Below, one piece after another: positions 60,183 through 64,000 of a stretch of 64,000 nucleotides of DNA. The notes below the pieces were generated by a model. It saw only the letters and a program-made list of their open reading frames with translations, was not told the origin of the DNA and searched no databases. The stretch spans positions 1,178,001-1,242,000 of the forward strand of contig NZ_CP102290.1 of the NCBI RefSeq assembly GCF_025151995.1, read 5' to 3'. The stretch comes from Ruminococcus gauvreauii (lineage in GTDB: Bacteria > Bacillota > Clostridia > Lachnospirales > Lachnospiraceae). A program made the position numbers and the translations under genes. Positions within the stretch are counted from its first letter, which is position 1. Every line of letters begins with the position of its first letter.

Positions 60183-60991
60183 ATCAGATACCCCCCGTAT
60201 ATTCTCAGCAAAATACAGACCGCCAGATATGCAGACAGGATCATATACGCAAAGATGTCCTGTTTCCGATAGACCAGAGGTTTCATCTGGGTCCTTCCCT
60301 CTCCTCCGTGGTAGCAGCGGGCTTCCATCGCAAGCGCCAGGTCATTCGCCCGCCGAAATGCAGAGACAAACAGCGGCACCAGCAGCGGCACCATGCTTTT
60401 AATCTTTTTCAGCAGCCCTCCGTTCTCAAAATCGGCGCCTCTGGCGATCTGCGCCTTCATAATCTTATCCGTCTCCTCCAGCAGAATCGGTATAAAACGC
60501 AGCGCAATAGACATCATCATAGCAATATCATGTACAGGCACTCTGATTTTTTCCAACGGTTTCAACAGCCGTTCCAGGCCGTCTGTCAGCTGATTGGGGG
60601 TTGTCGTGAGCGTCATAACGGAAGACCCGATGATCAGATAGATCAGCCGGATCCCCATTCTCGCTGCCAGTACCACACCCTCTTTGGTGATCGTGATGAT
60701 CCAGACATGGAAAATGGCCTCCCCGGGAGTAAAGATCATGTTGAAAAACAGCGTGATCATCAGCAGGACCACGATGGCCTTTAATCCTTTTATCATAAAA
60801 CGAAAGGGAACTTTTGATATTTTAATGACAGCAGCCAGAAAAACAGTTGCTGCCAGATAGCCCGTCCAGGTGTTGGACACAAACAGGCTCGCAATAAAGA
60901 TAATCGTTGCAATAAATTTTACACGTGGGTCCAGTCTGTGCAGAATCGAATCTGCCGGATAGTACTGGCCAATGGTGATATCTCTGATCAT
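60179..60991 (-). CDS. ecfT: Energy-coupling factor (ECF) transporter transmembrane subunit EcfT
   Basis: 270 residues with about six membrane helices and the family coupling helices, including ARGADFENGG and ALAMEARCYHGGEGR near the end. It connects the two EcfA ATPases to interchangeable substrate-binding S components that import vitamins or metals; no S component is in the window. Its ATG overlaps the ecfA2 stop. Confidence 0.95.
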   Translation of the reverse strand: MIRDITIGQYYPADSILHRLDPRVKFIATIIFIASLFVSNTWTGYLAATVFLAAVIKISKVPFRFMIKGLKAIVVLLMITLFFNMIFTPGEAIFHVWIITITKEGVVLAARMGIRLIYLIIGSSVMTLTTTPNQLTDGLERLLKPLEKIRVPVHDIAMMMSIALRFIPILLEETDKIMKAQIARGADFENGGLLKKIKSMVPLLVPLFVSAFRRANDLALAMEARCYHGGEGRTQMKPLVYRKQDIFAYMILSAYLAVCILLRIYGGYLI

Positions 60992-61848
60992 GATGATATA
61001 TCCTTTCCAAGTGCCCTGAGTATGGACTCTCGGGCCTCTTCTACGGTAATCGCGGATGTGTCCACGGGAAATCCTCTTTTTTCCAGCGCATGCATGATAT
61101 AAGTAATCTGCGGAGCGGCAAGGCCGATCGCTTCCAGCTCTTTATAGTGCGAAAAAACCTCTTTGCAGGTACCGTCGAACGCCTTCTCACCCTGGTTCAT
61201 CACAATGATCCGTTCCACATACCGCGCGATATCTTCCATGCTGTGAGAAACCAGAATGATCGTGATTCCTCTGGTCTGATGCAGGAGTGCAATCTGATCC
61301 AGAATTTCATCGCGCCCTTTTGGGTCAAGGCCCGCAGTCGGTTCATCCAGTACCAGCACTTTCGGATTCATCGCCAGAACACCGGCAATCGCGACACGCC
61401 GTTTCTGGCCTCCCGACAGCTCAAACGGTGATTTATCATAAAATGCTTCCGTAAGCCCCACATGAAAAAGCGCTTCTTTCGCACGTCTTACACACTCTTC
61501 TTTTTCCAGCCCCTGATTGGCCGGTCCAAAGCAGACGTCCGCGAGCACCTCAGACTCAAACAGCTGGTGCTCCGGATACTGAAATACAAGTCCGACCTGA
61601 AACCGAAGTTCACGCAGCGGATAATCCGCTGCCCAGATATCCTTCCCCTCAAACAGAACCCTGCCCGCGGTCGGCCGGACCAGACCGTTCAGATGCTGGA
61701 TCAACGTCGATTTCCCGCTTCCGGTATGACCGATAATGCCGACAAACTGTCCCTGCGGAATTTCCAGGTTAATCTCCTTAAGTGCATGCATCTCATATGC
61801 TGTTCCCGGACTGTAAGTATACGTGACACCTTCTAATTTAATTGACAT
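60988..61848 (-). CDS. ecfA2: ECF transporter ATPase EcfA2
   Basis: 286 residues: Walker A GHTGSGKSTLIQHLNGL, Q loop GLVFQYPEHQLFESEV, signature LSGGQKRRVAIAGVLA, Walker B VLVLDEPTAGLDPKG, switch His in ILVSHS. It is the second of the ATPase pair (EcfA'), with its start inside the end of ecfA1 (16-base overlap). Confidence 0.95.
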   Translation of the reverse strand: MSIKLEGVTYTYSPGTAYEMHALKEINLEIPQGQFVGIIGHTGSGKSTLIQHLNGLVRPTAGRVLFEGKDIWAADYPLRELRFQVGLVFQYPEHQLFESEVLADVCFGPANQGLEKEECVRRAKEALFHVGLTEAFYDKSPFELSGGQKRRVAIAGVLAMNPKVLVLDEPTAGLDPKGRDEILDQIALLHQTRGITIILVSHSMEDIARYVERIIVMNQGEKAFDGTCKEVFSHYKELEAIGLAAPQITYIMHALEKRGFPVDTSAITVEEARESILRALGKDISS

Positions 61849-62684
61849 ATCGCTTCCACCAATTCTTCAATCGTTAAAATCCCATCCGGCAGATCCAGTC
61901 CGGACTTTTTCAGTTCATAGGCTAAAAGTGTTACCTGCGGAACATCCAGACGGTACGTTTTCAGCTGCTCCACCTGCGAAAAAATCTCACGCGGTGTCCC
62001 TTCCATCACAACGCGTCCGTCGTCCATCACGAACACGCGATCCGCAAAAATCACTTCCTCCATGTAATGCGTGATGAGAATAACCGTCACATGCTCCTTC
62101 CGGTTCAGTTCCCTCACAGTTTTCAATACTTCTTTTCTGCCATTGGGGTCCAGCATGGCTGTCGGCTCGTCCAGCACAATACACTCCGGATGCATCGCAA
62201 CCACGCCGGCGATCGCAACACGCTGTTTCTGTCCCCCGGACAGTTTATTGGGCGAATGCTTCCTGTAGGAGGTCATCCCAACCGCATCCAGGCTCTCATC
62301 GACACGTTTCCAGATATCCTCCGTATGGACGCCCAGATTTTCCGGTCCGAACCCTACATCCTCTTCCACCACCGTACCGATGATCTGGTTATCCGGATTC
62401 TGGAAAACCATTCCGGCCTTCTGGCGTATTTTCCACAGTTCTCCCTCTTTTGAGGTATCCATCGAGTCAACCCACAGCGTACCCTCCGTCGGCACCAGAA
62501 GCGCATTGATGTGCTTGGCAAGTGTGGACTTTCCAGAACCGTTATGCCCCAGCACGGCGATAAACTGGCCCGCCTTGACATCGATATTGATGTCATCCAG
62601 TGCCCGGCTGCTCTCCCTGGCGGCGCCCTCTTCATCATATTTTAAATAATCAAACACCAGCTTTGACGCTTTTATGATTCCCAT
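61833..62684 (-). CDS. ecfA1: ECF transporter ATPase EcfA1
   Basis: 283 residues: Walker A GHNGSGKSTLAKHINAL, Q loop GMVFQNPDNQIIGTVVEEDV, signature LSGGQKQRVAIAGVVA, Walker B IVLDEPTAMLDPNG. The ATG at 62684 is seven bases after GGGAGG; a TTG upstream overlaps the ribosome site itself. First gene of ecfA1-ecfA2-ecfT-truA. In most Clostridia this set follows rplQ in the alpha operon; here a terminator pair and the lon-engB genes precede it. Confidence 0.95.
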   Translation of the reverse strand: MGIIKASKLVFDYLKYDEEGAARESSRALDDINIDVKAGQFIAVLGHNGSGKSTLAKHINALLVPTEGTLWVDSMDTSKEGELWKIRQKAGMVFQNPDNQIIGTVVEEDVGFGPENLGVHTEDIWKRVDESLDAVGMTSYRKHSPNKLSGGQKQRVAIAGVVAMHPECIVLDEPTAMLDPNGRKEVLKTVRELNRKEHVTVILITHYMEEVIFADRVFVMDDGRVVMEGTPREIFSQVEQLKTYRLDVPQVTLLAYELKKSGLDLPDGILTIEELVEAICQLN

Positions 62685-62717
62685 AAGACCACCTCCCAAG
62701 CCGTCTTAAACCCAAAG

Positions 62718-62742
62718 AAGTTCGAGGGAGTCCCTCGAACTT
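62718..62742 (-). terminator. Terminator after engB (distal hairpin)
   Basis: Minus-strand AAGTTCGAGGGA/TCCCTCGAACTT perfect stem with a one-base centre, followed by CTTTGGGTTT. Confidence 0.75.
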
Positions 62743-62750
62743 AAATCGCC

Positions 62751-62780
62751 GGCAGTATCCCTGATACCAGAAATACTGCC
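62751..62780 (-). terminator. Hairpin after engB (proximal)
   Basis: GGCAGTAT/ATACTGCC arms around a 14-base loop, eight bases past the engB stop. No T run directly after it, so it may only assist the distal hairpin. Confidence 0.4.
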
Positions 62781-62788
62781 GTATGTTA

Positions 62789-63388
62789 CTATTCCTCGCG
62801 TTCCATCGTCATAAACGTTTCGATCAGTTCCCAGATCTCTTCCCGCCCCTGCTTTGTCTGTGATGAAAAAGGCACGACCGGAGTCCCCTCGACTACCTGA
62901 AGCCCCTGCTTTATCATCTTTACATGTTTGGACACCTGGCTTTTCTTCAGCTTATCCAGCTTCGTCGCAATGATGATCGGCTGAAACCCATTGTTCAGGA
63001 TCCAGTCATACATAGCCCTGTCATTCGCGGAAGGTTCATGGCGGATATCGATCAGCAGAAAGACCGCCCTCAGGACTTTCGACTGATGCAGATAGCGCTC
63101 GATCATCTTTCCCCACTGTTCTTTTACCGCCACGGAGACCTTGGCATATCCGTACCCGGGCAGGTCCACGAGATACAGCGCATCGTTCACATTATAAAAA
63201 TTTATAGTCTGTGTCTTTCCGGGCTGTGCGCTTGTCCTCGCCAGCGCTTTCCGGTTGATCAGACCGTTGATCAGAGATGATTTCCCTACATTTGACTTTC
63301 CGGCAAATGCGATTTCCGGCATTATGTTTTCCGGCAGCCTGCTGGTAATTCCGCAGACGATATCAAGCGATACATTTTTTATAACCAT
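62789..63388 (-). CDS. engB: Ribosome biogenesis GTP-binding protein EngB/YsxC/YihA
   Basis: 199 residues. G1 AGKSNVGKSSLIN, G2/G3 TINFYNV and DLPGYGYAK, G4 ATKLDKL. The family binds the 50S subunit during assembly and is essential. It follows lon by nine bases, the common order, and ends in a terminator region. Confidence 0.96.
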   Translation of the reverse strand: MVIKNVSLDIVCGITSRLPENIMPEIAFAGKSNVGKSSLINGLINRKALARTSAQPGKTQTINFYNVNDALYLVDLPGYGYAKVSVAVKEQWGKMIERYLHQSKVLRAVFLLIDIRHEPSANDRAMYDWILNNGFQPIIIATKLDKLKKSQVSKHVKMIKQGLQVVEGTPVVPFSSQTKQGREEIWELIETFMTMEREE

Positions 63389-63397
63389 ACAGTTCTC

Positions 63398-64000
63398 CTA
63401 TGCCAGAGCGTGTTCCAGTACTTCCTTCATATGGGACACGAACACAATCTCCAGGCCGTTTTTGATCTCAGCCTGAATCTCTTCCACATCCGGCTTGTTC
63501 TTTTCCGGGACGAGTACCTTCCGGATACCCGCGATCTTCGCGGCGAGGAGTTTCTCTTTCAGGCCTCCGATCGGAAGCACCCTTCCGCGCAGCGTAATCT
63601 CACCTGTCATAGCCACATCTGCCCGAACCGGCCTCTCGGTAATCGCCGACAGCATTGCTGTCGCCATCGTGATACCGGCTGAAGGTCCGTCTTTCGGCAC
63701 GGCCCCTTCCGGAATATGGATATGTATATCATTCTCTTTAAAAAAGCCGTCTGAGATCGTATACTCTGCAGCCACAGAACGGATATAGCTGATCCCCGCC
63801 TGTGCGGACTCTTTCATTACATCACCCAGCTGTCCTGTCAGCAGGAAGTCGCCCTTTCCAGGCATGATATTGACCTCGATCTGAAGCGTGTCTCCGCCGA
63901 CGCTTGTCCATGCAAGCCCTCGAACGATCCCGACCTCATCAGACTCATTCCTTCTCTGGAAACTGTATTTTTCCCGCCCCAGAAAGTCTTCCAGATTGTC
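63398..64000 (-). CDS. lon: ATP-dependent protease Lon, C-terminal part (5' end outside the window)
   Basis: About 200 C-terminal residues of Lon, all of the proteolytic domain. The frame is open to the window edge: FLGREKYSFQRRNESDEVGIVRGLAWTS is visible upstream (split over a conserved stretch). The catalytic Ser is in PKDGPSAGITMA and the partner Lys in GGLKEKLLAA. Lon degrades damaged and short-lived regulatory proteins. The gene is directly upstream of engB. Confidence 0.96.
   Translation of the reverse strand, partial: DNLEDFLGREKYSFQRRNESDEVGIVRGLAWTSVGGDTLQIEVNIMPGKGDFLLTGQLGDVMKESAQAGISYIRSVAAEYTISDGFFKENDIHIHIPEGAVPKDGPSAGITMATAMLSAITERPVRADVAMTGEITLRGRVLPIGGLKEKLLAAKIAGIRKVLVPEKNKPDVEEIQAEIKNGLEIVFVSHMKEVLEHALA

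Overview
The window looks like chromosome of a gut-type, spore-forming member of the Clostridia, most likely Lachnospiraceae (clostridial cluster XIVa). I infer this from the gene families, the gene order rho - rpmE - DUF1385 - prmC - prfA, the use of T-box leaders, strong AGGAGG ribosome sites, sigma-A promoters with 17-base spacers, a class III ribonucleotide reductase and a Spo0A-type DNA-binding protein. Genus is not resolved. Most genes lie on the minus strand.

Layout. 1-6.1 kb: a sulfated-compound locus with two Cys-type sulfatases, a URO-D-like enzyme, a LacI-type regulator cut by the window edge and an AraC-type regulator; both sulfatase genes carry the same upstream element. 6.2-8.6 kb: class III ribonucleotide reductase with a thioredoxin-like tail. 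8.8-18.2 kb: housekeeping run (hflX, TPR lipoprotein, glmM, nucleotidyltransferase, prfA, prmC, DUF1385, rpmE, rho). Two inverted copies of a 40-base palindromic repeat flank rpmE-rho. 18.4-20.8 kb: inositol-dehydrogenase-like oxidoreductase with its LacI-type regulator. 20.8-23.4 kb: a small AT-richer accessory stretch with a stand-alone Spo0A C-terminal-domain protein, tandem 0A-box-like sites, a LexA-box-controlled ImmA/IrrE-type protease and a DUF1697 protein. 23.4-25.3 kb: tRNA-Leu, then a Trp T-box driving an orphan trpB2. 25.3-27.4 kb: an apparently intact IS1182-family element. 27.4-30.5 kb: secreted papain-like protease with Fn3-like repeats. 30.6-31.1 kb: six-tRNA operon (Pro-Gly-Arg-His-Gln-Lys). 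31.3-38 kb: phosphodiesterase, rdgB, an RNA methyltransferase, rhodanese, oxidoreductase, an Asn/Ser-rich small protein, DUF1700, CapA, mnmM, tRNA-Arg. 38.2-42.4 kb: MacAB-like efflux operon. 42.6-45.7 kb: VWA + MoxR ATPase pair. 45.7-52.7 kb: cation antiporter, hydantoinase-A protein, membrane BNR protein, cupin, two ferredoxin-type proteins. 52.9-54.9 kb: aspS under a T-box. 55-58.3 kb: BcrAB-like ABC transporter with a two-component system. 58.4-62.7 kb: rpsI, rplM, truA, ecfT, ecfA2, ecfA1. 62.8-64 kb: engB and the 3' part of lon.

Most interesting points: (i) the T-box in front of aspS appears to read an Asn (AAC) codon, and the AspRS carries the His found in non-discriminating enzymes, so the two together suggest Asn-tRNA made by transamidation; (ii) the 21.0-22.4 kb island, where a receiver-less Spo0A-like DNA-binding protein, three 0A-box-like sites, a consensus promoter and a LexA box converge on an ImmA/IrrE-type protease; (iii) the shared cis element of the two sulfatase genes. 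All functions are read from sequence by eye; no database search was run.
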